In this document: one piece after another, positions 21,624-30,363 of the stretch | Layout: each line of letters opens with the position of its first letter | Numbering within the stretch: position 1 is the first letter of the stretch | Position numbers and translations under genes: made by a program | Notes under the pieces: model-generated | What the model was told of the DNA's origin: nothing | The model's input: only the letters and a program-made list of their open reading frames with translations | The model's database searches: none | IMG/VR virus record: IMGVR_UViG_3300032282_003364 | Location: 1 to 31,676 of that record | Source of the DNA: a virus | Direction: 5' to 3' (one strand) | DNA length: 31,676 nt

Positions 21624-22673
21624 ATGCCATTTACAACTGGTGAACTAAACAACATTGCGAATGCTGCCCTTGATTATCACATCAAGGGGCCGGCTTTCGC
21701 GCAGTCCATTCAGGACAAGCCCCTTCTTAAAGCCCTTGAGGGTGCCAAAAAGAGCTTCCCTGGAGGCAAGGGCAACATCACGATCCCCGTCAAGGGCGAT
21801 TACACCACGGCCATCGCTGGCTACACCCACAACGATTCCGTCAGCTACGCGAATCCGGCGAATATCAAGCGCGTCACCTTCCCTTGGAGGGAAATCCACG
21901 CTGGTATCACCGTGACTCTCACGGAGCTTAAAAACGATGGCATCAGCGTCGTGGACAGCGCCCAAGGCAAGAATGTTTCCGAGCATTCCGAGCGTGAACT
22001 TACCGTTCTCACCGGCCTGCTTGAGGACAAGCTTGACGACATGACCGAGGGTTGGTCGAAGACCTTCAACAACATGCTGTGGAGGGACGGCACTCAGGAC
22101 GCCAAGCAGGTTCCTGGTCTGCTCTCCATCCTCACCGACACCCCCGCTGTCGGCACAACTGGAGGTCTCGACCGCGCCACTACGGCTTGGTGGAGGCATC
22201 GCGCCCTTGTTGGAGCCAACAAGATCACCGCGTCCACGACTAACCAGACGCTCTCCAAGACCCTGCGCAAGGAGATCCGCCAGCTTCGTCGTTACGCCAA
22301 GAACCCCAACTACCTGCTTCTCGCTGGTAGCGCGTTCCTTGAGGCTCTTGAGGGCGAGGTTGCCGAGAAGGGTTACTACTCCATGACGGGCTTTGCCAAC
22401 AACGGCAAGAACGACATCGGCATGGCGGACATCTCCATGCGCGGCGTCGGTTCGTTCGTGTATGACCCAACCCTCGATGACCTCTCGCTGTCCAAGCGCG
22501 CTTACTTCATCGACCTGAACGCTATCAAGCTTCAGGTGATGGAGGGTGAGGACAAGAAGACCCACAATCCGGCCCGTCCTTACGATCAGTATTCCCTGTA
22601 TCGTGCGATGACCTGGACTGGCGGACTGACCGTTCAGCAGCTTAATTCGAGCGCAGTTTACGAGGTTTCTTAA
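21624..22673 (+). CDS. Major capsid protein (349 aa)
   Basis: Codon choice is unusually C-ending and regular, as expected for the most highly expressed virion gene. The sequence has an N-terminal arm, a long beta strand region (FPGGKGNITIPVKG), a GITVTLTELKNDGISV strand typical of a coat-protein core, DGTQDAKQVPGLLSI, and a central helix (TLRKEIRQLRRYAKNPN). This agrees with HK97-fold coat proteins of podoviruses, though I cannot name the precise family. It sits between scaffold and a strong terminator, leader AACAACTCAACTAAAAAAC. Confident on role by position and sequence. Confidence 0.85.
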   Translation: MPFTTGELNNIANAALDYHIKGPAFAQSIQDKPLLKALEGAKKSFPGGKGNITIPVKGDYTTAIAGYTHNDSVSYANPANIKRVTFPWREIHAGITVTLTELKNDGISVVDSAQGKNVSEHSERELTVLTGLLEDKLDDMTEGWSKTFNNMLWRDGTQDAKQVPGLLSILTDTPAVGTTGGLDRATTAWWRHRALVGANKITASTTNQTLSKTLRKEIRQLRRYAKNPNYLLLAGSAFLEALEGEVAEKGYYSMTGFANNGKNDIGMADISMRGVGSFVYDPTLDDLSLSKRAYFIDLNAIKLQVMEGEDKKTHNPARPYDQYSLYRAMTWTGGLTVQQLNSSAVYEVS

Positions 22674-22680
22674 TCATTTA

Positions 22681-22704
22681 ACTTCGCAATTAACATTGCG
22701 AAGT
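22681..22704. repeat. Perfect 10-bp hairpin after the capsid gene
   Basis: ACTTCGCAAT (22681-22690) and ATTGCGAAGT (22695-22704) pair exactly around a TAAC loop, 8 nt after the capsid stop codon. No U-tract follows. It may stabilise the capsid mRNA 3' end and stands before the stronger terminator at 22735-22774. Confidence 0.6.
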
Positions 22705-22734
22705 AAATAATGGTTATGAAATAACCTCTCGACA

Positions 22735-22774
22735 ATACCGCCGCTAGGCGCAATTCTAGCGGCGGTATTTTTTT
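22735..22774 (+). terminator. Strong rho-independent terminator after the capsid gene
   Basis: ATACCGCCGCTAG (22735-22747) pairs perfectly with CTAGCGGCGGTAT (22756-22768) around 8 nt, and the last T begins a run of seven T (22768-22774). The ATG of the HNH gene (22775) follows directly. It should shut down most transcription beyond the capsid gene. Confidence 0.85.
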
Positions 22775-23470
22775 ATGAACCACGCGCCAAAATACAAAAG
22801 AGGAGATTGGAGTCCGTGTAAAACAAAGAGATTTTGGATCTACGAAAGGCGTTGTGGAAGAAATCCTGAAATATGGATGACTCCAGATCAGTTTGACGCA
22901 AGGAAGCAAAAGCATGAAAAATCATTGGCGGAATGGCGGATCAAGAACCGCGAAAAAATGTTGCGCGACAACTGCGAGCGAACAAAGAAATGGGTAAAAG
23001 AAAATCCTGATCGCCACAAAGCCAATAGGCAACGATGGGCTAGAAACAACCCAGAAAGACGAAGGGAAATTTCTCGCGCTGAATACATCCGAAACATAGA
23101 AAGAAAACGAAGATATGGCAGGGAATACGCAAAACTCTACCCAGAGAAGCGAAACCTTCATAACACAGCGCGCAGAGCGCGCCTGAAAGCGGCCCTACAT
23201 CAAGACCATGACTGCGGCATGGAATTGGCCGTGAGGGAGTCCCGCCGCCGCCTACAGGAGTGCCTTGGATGCATTTTTGAGGTGGATCATTTTATTCCTC
23301 TGAAGTTAGGCGGATGGCACCACCATCTAAATCTTCATGTTTTGCCCAGGTCGTTGAACCGAAGGAAATCCACGGCTTCCGACGACAGGCTCCCTGATTG
23401 CTGGAAGTTGCACCCAAGCCGGATTTTGGGATTGACGAGCCTTGGAAATTACCCCAAAGATGTTTGCTGA
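22775..23470 (+). CDS. HNH homing-type endonuclease (231 aa)
   Basis: Residues 6-23 (KYKRGDWSPC, RFW, Y) form the N-terminal module shared with the minus-strand gene at 1088-1351. Residues 50-140 are a strongly basic helical region with NP(E/D)R turns. The HNH core follows: CLGC at 163-166, VDHFIPL with D171/H172, then N186/H188 and N195. Such free-standing nucleases spread between phages by cutting alleles lacking them. The start directly abuts the U-tract of the capsid terminator. The DNA is A-rich with AGA/CGA arginine codons, unlike its neighbours, which suggests recent arrival. Confidence 0.85.
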   Translation: MNHAPKYKRGDWSPCKTKRFWIYERRCGRNPEIWMTPDQFDARKQKHEKSLAEWRIKNREKMLRDNCERTKKWVKENPDRHKANRQRWARNNPERRREISRAEYIRNIERKRRYGREYAKLYPEKRNLHNTARRARLKAALHQDHDCGMELAVRESRRRLQECLGCIFEVDHFIPLKLGGWHHHLNLHVLPRSLNRRKSTASDDRLPDCWKLHPSRILGLTSLGNYPKDVC

Positions 23471-23519
23471 TCTTGTAGATCGGTTAACAAACCCAAACCC
23501 AACACCAACCAACAAAAAT

Positions 23520-23933
23520 ATGGAAATTGCAAATTGTGAAGTCCGCTTACTTGGCGATCTTGCCAACAGCGTCCCTAAAACAGGAGTTACACCCGCCGAG
23601 GCGGCTATTCTCCAAGCAATCCACGGCGCCGAATCTGTCGTGCGCGTGGAAATTACCGGCAATGATCGCCGGTCACATCAACAGGAATACGCTCGTCTTG
23701 CGGAGATTTACGGGAATTCCCCGAATACCGATGGCGAGAAGATTTTCTACAAAATTTTTCCGCAGACGTTTGATCCTCGTCTGCCGTCTGAATTCAAACA
23801 GGTTGGTATTACCGTTACTGGTGCCGACAAGTTTTCCCCCGTGCCTGATCTCCCCGACGCGGCAGACGCACCTGATCCCGACGCGGAATTCTTTGATTCC
23901 GAGCCTGAAAAGCCGACAAAGAATAAAAAGTAA
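23520..23933 (+). CDS. Hypothetical structural-region protein (137 aa)
   Basis: ATG at 23520 follows an almost pure A/C leader (AAACCCAAACCCAACACC). The protein has a compact N-terminal half (ANCEVRLLGDLANSV, AAILQAIHGAESVVRVEITG) and an acidic, Pro/Asp-rich tail ending in Lys-Asn-Lys-Lys. No known domain is recognised. Its place between capsid and head-tail adaptor is typical of small head or head-completion proteins. It begins about 50 nt after the HNH stop, so the HNH gene appears to be inserted between the capsid gene and this one. Confidence 0.65.
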   Translation: MEIANCEVRLLGDLANSVPKTGVTPAEAAILQAIHGAESVVRVEITGNDRRSHQQEYARLAEIYGNSPNTDGEKIFYKIFPQTFDPRLPSEFKQVGITVTGADKFSPVPDLPDAADAPDPDAEFFDSEPEKPTKNKK

Positions 23934-23947
23934 AGCTGAAAGAATAA

Positions 23948-24649
23948 ATGCGCCGGAACATCCCTCTCTCTACGCTTGTTGAAGAATTGCGCGCCGAAAT
24001 GGGCGCGTCAACTTCTGTCGCGCAAGGGATTGGGTCTGTTCCGGCACTTCAGCAAACGCTTCGGCGCAACCAAGAGCGGCTATATCAGGAGTGGAATTGG
24101 CCGCACTTGGTCATTGAGCGCGACGAGCCATTGGTCAATGGCGAGCGATATTACACGTTCAACAATGACGTGAACCATGATCGCATCATCAGCGTTTTTG
24201 TGAAGTATGGCGCAATCTGGCGCGACGTAAAAAACGGATTCGATTCCAAGATTTACAACGCCATGAACAGCGAAATTGGCAGCAAAAACGACCCTGTTCA
24301 GCTTTGGCGGCACTATGAGGACAATCAGTTTGAAGTCTGGCCCGTTCCGGCAAGTAGCGATCAGGTGCTTCGCTTCCGTTGCATTCGCAATCTGCGTCCG
24401 CTTATTGCCAATGACGACACCTGTGATCTGGATGCCACGACCATTGTTCTTTTCAGCGCAGCGGAAATGCTCCAACGACTGAAGGCAGAGGACGCGCAGT
24501 TCAAGCTGCAGCTTGCGCAGCAGCACTACAAGAATATCAAGGGTAACGCAGACAAGTTGCCCACCTTTATTATGGGTGGAAGTATCCGATCTCACTCCGA
24601 CAGCGGTTGGCCTGGAGGAGATTGGCAGCTTCGTTCACGACGCATCTAA
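23948..24649 (+). CDS. Head-tail adaptor, tail tubular protein A-like (233 aa)
   Basis: This family bridges portal and nozzle in podoviruses (T7 gp11 type). The pattern is familiar: an N-terminal helix (STLVEELRAEMG), NQERLYQEWNWPHL, a GERYYTF strand, DRIISVFVKYG, then the segment PVQLWRHYEDNQFEVWPVPAS, an R-F-R-x-I-R-x-L-R-P-L segment, and a long C-terminal helix (AAEMLQRLKAEDAQFKLQLA). Length is close to that of gp11-type proteins. The TAA overlaps the ATG of the next gene (TAATG). The gene's spacing and order fit tail genes 11-12 of T7. Confidence 0.8.
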   Translation: MRRNIPLSTLVEELRAEMGASTSVAQGIGSVPALQQTLRRNQERLYQEWNWPHLVIERDEPLVNGERYYTFNNDVNHDRIISVFVKYGAIWRDVKNGFDSKIYNAMNSEIGSKNDPVQLWRHYEDNQFEVWPVPASSDQVLRFRCIRNLRPLIANDDTCDLDATTIVLFSAAEMLQRLKAEDAQFKLQLAQQHYKNIKGNADKLPTFIMGGSIRSHSDSGWPGGDWQLRSRRI

Positions 24650-26682
24650 TGGGCTACCTCGTTGTTGAGAACTTCGGAGCCGGTCTGGATAGCCGCAAGT
24701 CGTTGCTAACGACTCCGGCCGGCGCTCTTTTGACGTGTAAAAACGCGCATATCACGCGCGGTAAAGAGATTGAAAAGCGCAAAAAGTTTTCAGTTTTTGC
24801 AAGTTTACCGTCTGGAACATTCGGCCTGCAATCTGCGGGTAGCTCACTATTTGTGTTTGGGTCTATTGCGCAGCCAGCAGGGTTTCCTGCAAATCTGAAC
24901 TATCAACGCCTGCAGCACCCAAGCGGACAGGCAATGACCGAGCTTATTTTTAGCGAGACTTTCAACGGCAAGATTTATGCGATTGCTAAATACGCAGACG
25001 GGTCTGTGCATCACTTCTATAATGGGTCTCGCGTAACCACTTGGGATACTGTGGCCGCGATCGTTGGCGACAATTCAGCCGTGGCATCGGCACTCGCTGC
25101 ACAGATTGAGGCTGAAACCCAATTCACGGCTTTTTCAACAGGGGCGGTAATTACGATTACCAACGTGACCACAAACCAAGCATTCACAATTACTTGGACG
25201 GCGATTAACGGTGGCGCAAACAACAATCAGACCATCACAACAGCGACAGCACAATCTCCTGCAGCGGCTACTGTGGCTACATCATCGTTCACGGTAACGG
25301 CTTCTGACATCACGGGATCTGTTACAGCGGTCACGATCAACGGCACCAACGTTCTTTCTGAAACGGTTACAGGAACCTCTACTACATCGGATACGGCTAT
25401 TGTAATAGCGGCGGCGATTGGAGGCGGATATACCGCGACTGCTTCTGGCTCCACAGTAACCATCACTTCGGCGGCGGGGGCATCGTTTAACGCTTTTACT
25501 CCATCGGTATCCACGTCTGGGACGGGGCTGACCATCGGGACTCCCAGCCAGTTCTCAGGTGGATCTGATGCCAAGGCCCAGATTACAACGGCAACCATCG
25601 GCGGAACGTTTGAGTTAAATGACGTATTCACGATTACCCTGGGGATCCCAGCACTTTCATACAGTAAGACTTTCCAGATTGCTTCGTCAGCTTCCGGCGT
25701 GGGCACCACGGCTAGGACGTTTGGTAACAAGCTTTACTCGACCACCCGCAGCCTTCTCTACTTCTCGGAAATCGGAGACCCTACTAAATTTGGCGGCACG
25801 ACCAACGGAGCGGGATTTATCAATCTGTCGAACCAAGATAGCGGGTTTGAAGACCTTCAGGCGATAGGTATTTATCAGGGCAAGCTTGCAGTTCTGTCAC
25901 GCCGAGCCGTGCAGATTTGGTCGATGGACGCGGATCCTACGAAGAATGTTACTTCGCAGACGCTCAAAAACATCGGCACGTTTGCACCGCGTTCTGTCAC
26001 CAACTTTGGTGATATTGACGTATTCTTCCTGTCTGATAGCGGGGTTCGTTCTCTCAGAGCGCGTGACGCATCTAACGCGGCTACAGTTTCAGATGTCGGC
26101 ACAAACATTGACACGTTGATTTCCGACGACTTACAAGCCCTGCCGGAGTCAGTAAAAAATGCCGCGTTTGGTATTATTGAGCCGAAAGACGGGCGATATT
26201 GGCTGGCTGTTGGAAACAAGATTTATGTTTACAGCTTTTTCCCTTCTTCTGGTGTCGCTGCATGGAGTACCTATGAGCCTGGATTCACGATAACGAATTT
26301 TTCTTACGCGAATAGCCGCATCTACGCCCGTAGCGGAAATGCTGTATATCTTTATGGGGGCATTAGTGGCGACGAGTATGATGATTGCGAAGTTGAAATT
26401 ACGCTTCCGTATCTCGACGGGGGAAAGCCGGCGCATACAAAGACTGTTGATGCAATCGACATGGGTTGCGAGGGCGCTTGGGCCGTTTACGTTGGGATGG
26501 ATGTATCACAGCCGCTTGCGCGCGATTATTCAGGGATGATTACCAACTCGACGTATATGCTTGGCCGGCTTTTGCATTACGGAATTGGCACCCATATTGG
26601 CGTTCGGCTTGTGAATAAGGCTTCCGGCTATGCCCGTTTAAGCAATTTTGCCATTCACTACACCTTGGCTGGCGGAGAATGA
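24649..26682 (+). CDS. Tail nozzle protein, tail tubular B-like, with inserted domain (677 aa)
   Basis: I chose ATG 24649, overlapping the adaptor stop. The C-terminal half (KLYSTTRSLLYFSEIGDPTKF, DLQAIGIYQGKLAVLSRRAV, then W-S-M-D, G-T-F-A-P, FFLSDSGVRSL, WLAVGNKIYVYSFF) is the beta-propeller seen in T7 gp12 and P22 stabilisation proteins. Between about residues 140 and 340 lies a Thr/Ala/Ser-rich segment with two similar units (SAVASALAAQIEAETQF, ITITNVTTNQ; SDTAIVIAAAIGGGYT, VTITSAAGAS) that look like beta-sandwich repeats. This insert may decorate the tail tip. Confidence 0.8.
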   Translation: MGYLVVENFGAGLDSRKSLLTTPAGALLTCKNAHITRGKEIEKRKKFSVFASLPSGTFGLQSAGSSLFVFGSIAQPAGFPANLNYQRLQHPSGQAMTELIFSETFNGKIYAIAKYADGSVHHFYNGSRVTTWDTVAAIVGDNSAVASALAAQIEAETQFTAFSTGAVITITNVTTNQAFTITWTAINGGANNNQTITTATAQSPAAATVATSSFTVTASDITGSVTAVTINGTNVLSETVTGTSTTSDTAIVIAAAIGGGYTATASGSTVTITSAAGASFNAFTPSVSTSGTGLTIGTPSQFSGGSDAKAQITTATIGGTFELNDVFTITLGIPALSYSKTFQIASSASGVGTTARTFGNKLYSTTRSLLYFSEIGDPTKFGGTTNGAGFINLSNQDSGFEDLQAIGIYQGKLAVLSRRAVQIWSMDADPTKNVTSQTLKNIGTFAPRSVTNFGDIDVFFLSDSGVRSLRARDASNAATVSDVGTNIDTLISDDLQALPESVKNAAFGIIEPKDGRYWLAVGNKIYVYSFFPSSGVAAWSTYEPGFTITNFSYANSRIYARSGNAVYLYGGISGDEYDDCEVEITLPYLDGGKPAHTKTVDAIDMGCEGAWAVYVGMDVSQPLARDYSGMITNSTYMLGRLLHYGIGTHIGVRLVNKASGYARLSNFAIHYTLAGGE

Positions 26683-27143
26683 CGACGCTAGAACCCCTGT
26701 CCTACGAAAATGTTCTGCATATTGCGCGGAATATGCGGTCTGCAGACAAGGAAGAGATTTACGCGACGCGCTGGAGCGACCGGCCGGAAGACTTGGCGCA
26801 TGATGCTATGCTGATCCCGCAAATGTGCTGGACAGCACACCGCGACGGAAGGCCAATAGCTGCATTTGGTGCCATCCCAATGCACCCTGGCGTCTGGTCT
26901 GTCTGGATGTTTGCCACGGATGAATGGCCGCTGGTGGCTATTACGGTCACAAAGCATATTCTAAAGCGAATGATCCCATCTATCATCCGGCGAGATGAGG
27001 GGTTCCAGCGCGCGGAATGTAAATCGCATTACCTACATAATGTAGCTCACAGATGGCTTGAATATCTTGGCGCAACCAATGAATCTACTGCATACAAATA
27101 TGGCAAGAACGGAGAAAAATTCTACGTTTTTGCTTGGTATTAA
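26679..27143 (+). CDS. gp13-like internal/assembly protein, GNAT-like fold (154 aa)
   Basis: The ATG overlaps the nozzle stop (ATGA). In T7 the gene after the nozzle is gp13, and this protein has the expected size and pattern for DUF2833-type gp13 proteins: VLHIARNMRSADKEEIYATRW at the start, RPIAAFGAIPMHPGVWSVWMFAT in the centre, and the C-terminal HRWLEYLGATNES, then a KYGKNGEKFYVFAW end. The centre recalls an acetyltransferase-like strand set. T7 gp13 is needed for assembly though not clearly a virion enzyme. Confidence 0.75.
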   Translation: MTTLEPLSYENVLHIARNMRSADKEEIYATRWSDRPEDLAHDAMLIPQMCWTAHRDGRPIAAFGAIPMHPGVWSVWMFATDEWPLVAITVTKHILKRMIPSIIRRDEGFQRAECKSHYLHNVAHRWLEYLGATNESTAYKYGKNGEKFYVFAWY

Positions 27144-27164
27144 CCCCTAAACGATTAAAAAAAT

Positions 27165-27893
27165 ATGTGCTTTGGAGGCGGCGGCGGCAAACAAAATACT
27201 TCAGCGAGCGATGCTGCTAATCGCGAAGCAATGGACAGGCAAAACCGCCTGTATGAGCAACAGCTAGCCGAGCAGCGCGCCGCTGCAGAACGCGCTAGAC
27301 AGGAGCAGCTTGCCAAGCAATCCCGCCTTCAACAGGGTATGGCAAACATCGAAGCTGGCTTTAAGCCATACGATGACAATTATTTTAACGGGTTTAATCA
27401 GAAGTATCTGGATTACTACAACCCTCAAATTGATGAACAATACGGCAAAGCCCAACAGCAGCTTTTGTTTGGTCTTTCCCGCGCTGGCCTAATGGATTCC
27501 AGCATCAGGGGAACAGAAATGGCGAACTTGGAAAAGGCTTACGGCACGCAGCGCCAAGGTATTGTTAGCGGCGCGCAGACATACGCCAACAATGCCCGCT
27601 CCCAGATTGCGCAGCAGCGAACCGCGCTACAAAACCAGTTAAACGCAACAGGCGGTGATGCAGTCACGTCTGCGTCGTTCCTTGGCGTAAACCAACCTGG
27701 TTCAGTTGGATCCCTTCCCATTCAGGCCCCACAGCTTCAGCAATTCTCGGCGTTGGGTGATCTATTCGGAAATATCTCTCAAATTGCCGTAAATGACACC
27801 CGCGTAGCTAACGCTACTGGAAACGACGGCCTATTGCAGTCTGCATTCCGAAACGCGGGCGGCAACAAAAAAGCATACAGCTACCAAGAGTAA
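27165..27893 (+). CDS. Internal virion protein, MCFGGGGG type (242 aa)
   Basis: The MCFGGGGG start is common in phage ejection-related proteins of this size. A long Gln/Ala/Arg-rich helix (residues 20-65, EQQLAEQRAAAERARQEQLA) follows, then a YNPQIDEQYGKAQQQL region and a Gln-rich C-terminal half. No catalytic motif is visible. It matches the position of T7 gp14, which crosses the outer membrane during ejection. The next gene has the same style, suggesting a duplicated or split pair. Confidence 0.7.
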   Translation: MCFGGGGGKQNTSASDAANREAMDRQNRLYEQQLAEQRAAAERARQEQLAKQSRLQQGMANIEAGFKPYDDNYFNGFNQKYLDYYNPQIDEQYGKAQQQLLFGLSRAGLMDSSIRGTEMANLEKAYGTQRQGIVSGAQTYANNARSQIAQQRTALQNQLNATGGDAVTSASFLGVNQPGSVGSLPIQAPQLQQFSALGDLFGNISQIAVNDTRVANATGNDGLLQSAFRNAGGNKKAYSYQE

Positions 27894-27898
27894 CTATC

Positions 27899-28837
27899 AT
27901 GTGTGACCCCACAGGTGGCATAGCAACAACGGTTCTTTTGGCAGCGGCCAGCACGGGAGCCAATTATATTGCCTCGCAGCAGCAGCAAAGCGCTATGAAC
28001 AATGCGCAAAATCAGGCTGATCGCAGGATGGCTGATATTATCACGCGCGACTCAATGGCGAATTTCAATGCTGCCAATGAAGCGGCTGCCAGAAATAAGG
28101 CGTATATGGACGCCGAAAATGCCAGGCAGGAAGATGCAATTCGCAGAGCGCAGGGTATTCAAGACGAATCCATCCAGCGCAATTCAGCGCCGCGCATGAA
28201 TGAGCTTTTGGCAAAGGAGGAAGAGGCCGGCAGACAGCGTTACGCTAGCGTTGCTGATGCTGCCAATGCCTCATACACCCCAACCGAAGGCAATGAAGAC
28301 TCAACGCGGGTCGTCAACGATTCCATCAAGAAGTCTCTTGGGCAGGCATCCAATTACCTTCGCGGGCTTGGAAATGCCCGCGCCGGCATGGAATCCTTTC
28401 AGAATACGATGCTCGGCCAGAATATCGCGCTCAATCAGGCCAATCAGCAACTTGGGCAGATTGAAAGAATGTCTGCCGGATCGCGTAATGCCTACGGACA
28501 GGAAATCAATTCCTCCAATAGCATTCAAAATCTTCTTCAGCAACGCAACGCCCTGAACACGGGCTATGACAGGCAGCTTGCCAACGTCGATGCGCAAACC
28601 GCCTACAACAACGCCGCAAACGCCGGTCAAAACTGGCAGACGGTTGGTTCGCTCCTTGGGACTGCTTCGCAGATTGCTGGAATGGGCATGTCAGCCGGTG
28701 GCTTTGGCGCTGGTGGAACATTTGGAAAGGGAACATTTTTGACCCCAGAATTGGCAGGTAAAGCAGCCCCAGGGGCTACAATTTCTCGCGTAGGATTTGG
28801 TCAATACGTCCCTCGCGCAACCGCCGTAATTCGATAA
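27899..28837 (+). CDS. Internal virion protein, gp14-like (312 aa)
   Basis: It begins MCDPTGGIATTVLLAAASTGANYIA, a hydrophobic N-terminal segment following a Cys. It continues with charged Ala/Asn/Arg helices (AARNKAYMDAENARQEDA), a central QASNYLRGLGNARAG segment, a Gln/Asn-rich middle (IALNQANQQLGQI), and a Gly-rich C-terminus (QIAGMGMSAGGFGAGGTF). This is the usual architecture of podovirus internal proteins that form the ejection channel. It follows the preceding similar gene by 5 nt and is itself followed by the next gene after 1 nt. Confidence 0.7.
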   Translation: MCDPTGGIATTVLLAAASTGANYIASQQQQSAMNNAQNQADRRMADIITRDSMANFNAANEAAARNKAYMDAENARQEDAIRRAQGIQDESIQRNSAPRMNELLAKEEEAGRQRYASVADAANASYTPTEGNEDSTRVVNDSIKKSLGQASNYLRGLGNARAGMESFQNTMLGQNIALNQANQQLGQIERMSAGSRNAYGQEINSSNSIQNLLQQRNALNTGYDRQLANVDAQTAYNNAANAGQNWQTVGSLLGTASQIAGMGMSAGGFGAGGTFGKGTFLTPELAGKAAPGATISRVGFGQYVPRATAVIR

Positions 28838-28838
28838 T

Positions 28839-30362
28839 ATGCCATACCCCGTCTATCCCGTTCAGAATCAGACCGCGCAGCAGCTTGCTAACATCGGCTC
28901 CAATCTTGGAATCGCGATGTTTGGCGATGCCAATAGCATGATGCGCCGCAAGCAGCTTGACCAAGATTTGCAATTCAAGCAGAAGCAACTGGATCTTCAG
29001 CGGCAAGAGCTTGGGATGAAGCGCGGCGTCTATGACAGCCAAGCATCCATGAACAATGCGCACGCCGGCTATTATGGCGCGCAGACGGCGGGCCAAGATT
29101 TTCAGAATCAACAGCTTCAATCAAAAATTGGTGCAAATTCTGAATTAGCTGACATTATTTCACATCCTATTTACAAAAATGGCGTTGCATATGTAGATCC
29201 TCAAAGAGCCGGCGCTGCACTCTCTGCTTACATAAGAGCAAATCCAGGAAAAGAGCAGGAAGTTTCAAAATTTTTGGCTCTTTTTCAAAATTCTGGCTTG
29301 AGTGTTACTGAAGATCAAAAAGATGCTAAACCAATTATAGTTCCTGCAAACACGCAGGGAATAATTACGGCGCCTGGAAGCATATATGCGCAAGGCGCTA
29401 AAGACCTAGCAGCGGCAACCGATTCGTCTGGAAATCCTGCATCTGTCCTCCCAGACGGAAGGACTAACCCGTATTACACGCCGGATGGTGCGCCGCTCCC
29501 CGCGTCTGATCCTAATGGGTTCACCTCGCCGGCTCCGGCCGCTCCCGCGCCACAGGCGCAGACGCAGGCTCCCGTCGCTCCCGCCGCGCCTTCTGTGGCA
29601 GACGCTTTCAGCGCTCCTTCTCTGCAGCAACAAGCCCAGCGCCCTCGTTCAGTCGGCAATGCGGTTGTCCTTCCACAAAATCAGAAAGGGCAGCAATGGG
29701 GAACGGCAAGCAGCCGAGCCAAAAGCGCAGACAAATACGGCGAAGCGGCCGATATTGCCGGCAGCGTAGCCGCTAAAGCAAACGGCCTGATTGATTCCGC
29801 AAGTCAGTTGCACATGTCAGGCGGTGGTATTCCTGGCGTCGAACAGGTAGCAAAATTCATGATTTCAGCCGACCCAAAACAGGCCGGCCGCGCTGACCTT
29901 ATCAATCAATTCCAGTCAATTCTGACGGGAGATTGGTTGAATAAATCAACCGTTCTCAAGGGAGCCATCACGGAGCGAGAAGGCGCGGAACTCCGCAAAG
30001 ATCAGCCGTCGCTTGGAGCAAGCTCTGAAGCAATAAAAAGCTGGCTTGAAAAGGTTGGATACCTTTCTCAAATGGACGCTGAATTCAATCAATTTAATAT
30101 GAAGCGATCTGAATCTGGGCTTCCTCCAATCGGAGCGCTGGAATTCAAATCAGCTTACGCATCCAAGATCCCGCCTCCAAAAAATCTGAAGCTTTCTTAC
30201 GCATCCGCTACGAAAGGCGGTGAAATACAGCAAGCAATCTCACCGCAGACAGCGCCGGCGCAGCCGGCTTCTGGCGCTCCCGCTGTTGGAACTGTGGTTG
30301 ATGGATACAGATTTACTGGCGGAAATCCCGCAGATCAGACAAGCTGGCAGCCTGTCCAATAA
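28839..30362 (+). CDS. Internal virion/ejection protein (507 aa)
   Basis: A helical N-terminal half (MRRKQLDQDLQFKQKQLDLQ) is followed by a Pro/Ala/Gln-rich linker (about 220-265) and a helical C-terminal half (SVAAKANGLIDSASQLHM, GDWLNKSTVLKGAITEREGA). The C-terminus ends in VDGYRFTGGNPADQTSW, a tail motif shared by many large podovirus internal proteins. It is positionally equivalent to T7 gp15. Bases about 29,110-29,400 are markedly AT-richer than the flanks, so residues about 91-187 may be a recent replacement. Confidence 0.7.
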   Translation: MPYPVYPVQNQTAQQLANIGSNLGIAMFGDANSMMRRKQLDQDLQFKQKQLDLQRQELGMKRGVYDSQASMNNAHAGYYGAQTAGQDFQNQQLQSKIGANSELADIISHPIYKNGVAYVDPQRAGAALSAYIRANPGKEQEVSKFLALFQNSGLSVTEDQKDAKPIIVPANTQGIITAPGSIYAQGAKDLAAATDSSGNPASVLPDGRTNPYYTPDGAPLPASDPNGFTSPAPAAPAPQAQTQAPVAPAAPSVADAFSAPSLQQQAQRPRSVGNAVVLPQNQKGQQWGTASSRAKSADKYGEAADIAGSVAAKANGLIDSASQLHMSGGGIPGVEQVAKFMISADPKQAGRADLINQFQSILTGDWLNKSTVLKGAITEREGAELRKDQPSLGASSEAIKSWLEKVGYLSQMDAEFNQFNMKRSESGLPPIGALEFKSAYASKIPPPKNLKLSYASATKGGEIQQAISPQTAPAQPASGAPAVGTVVDGYRFTGGNPADQTSWQPVQ

Positions 30363-30363
30363 T

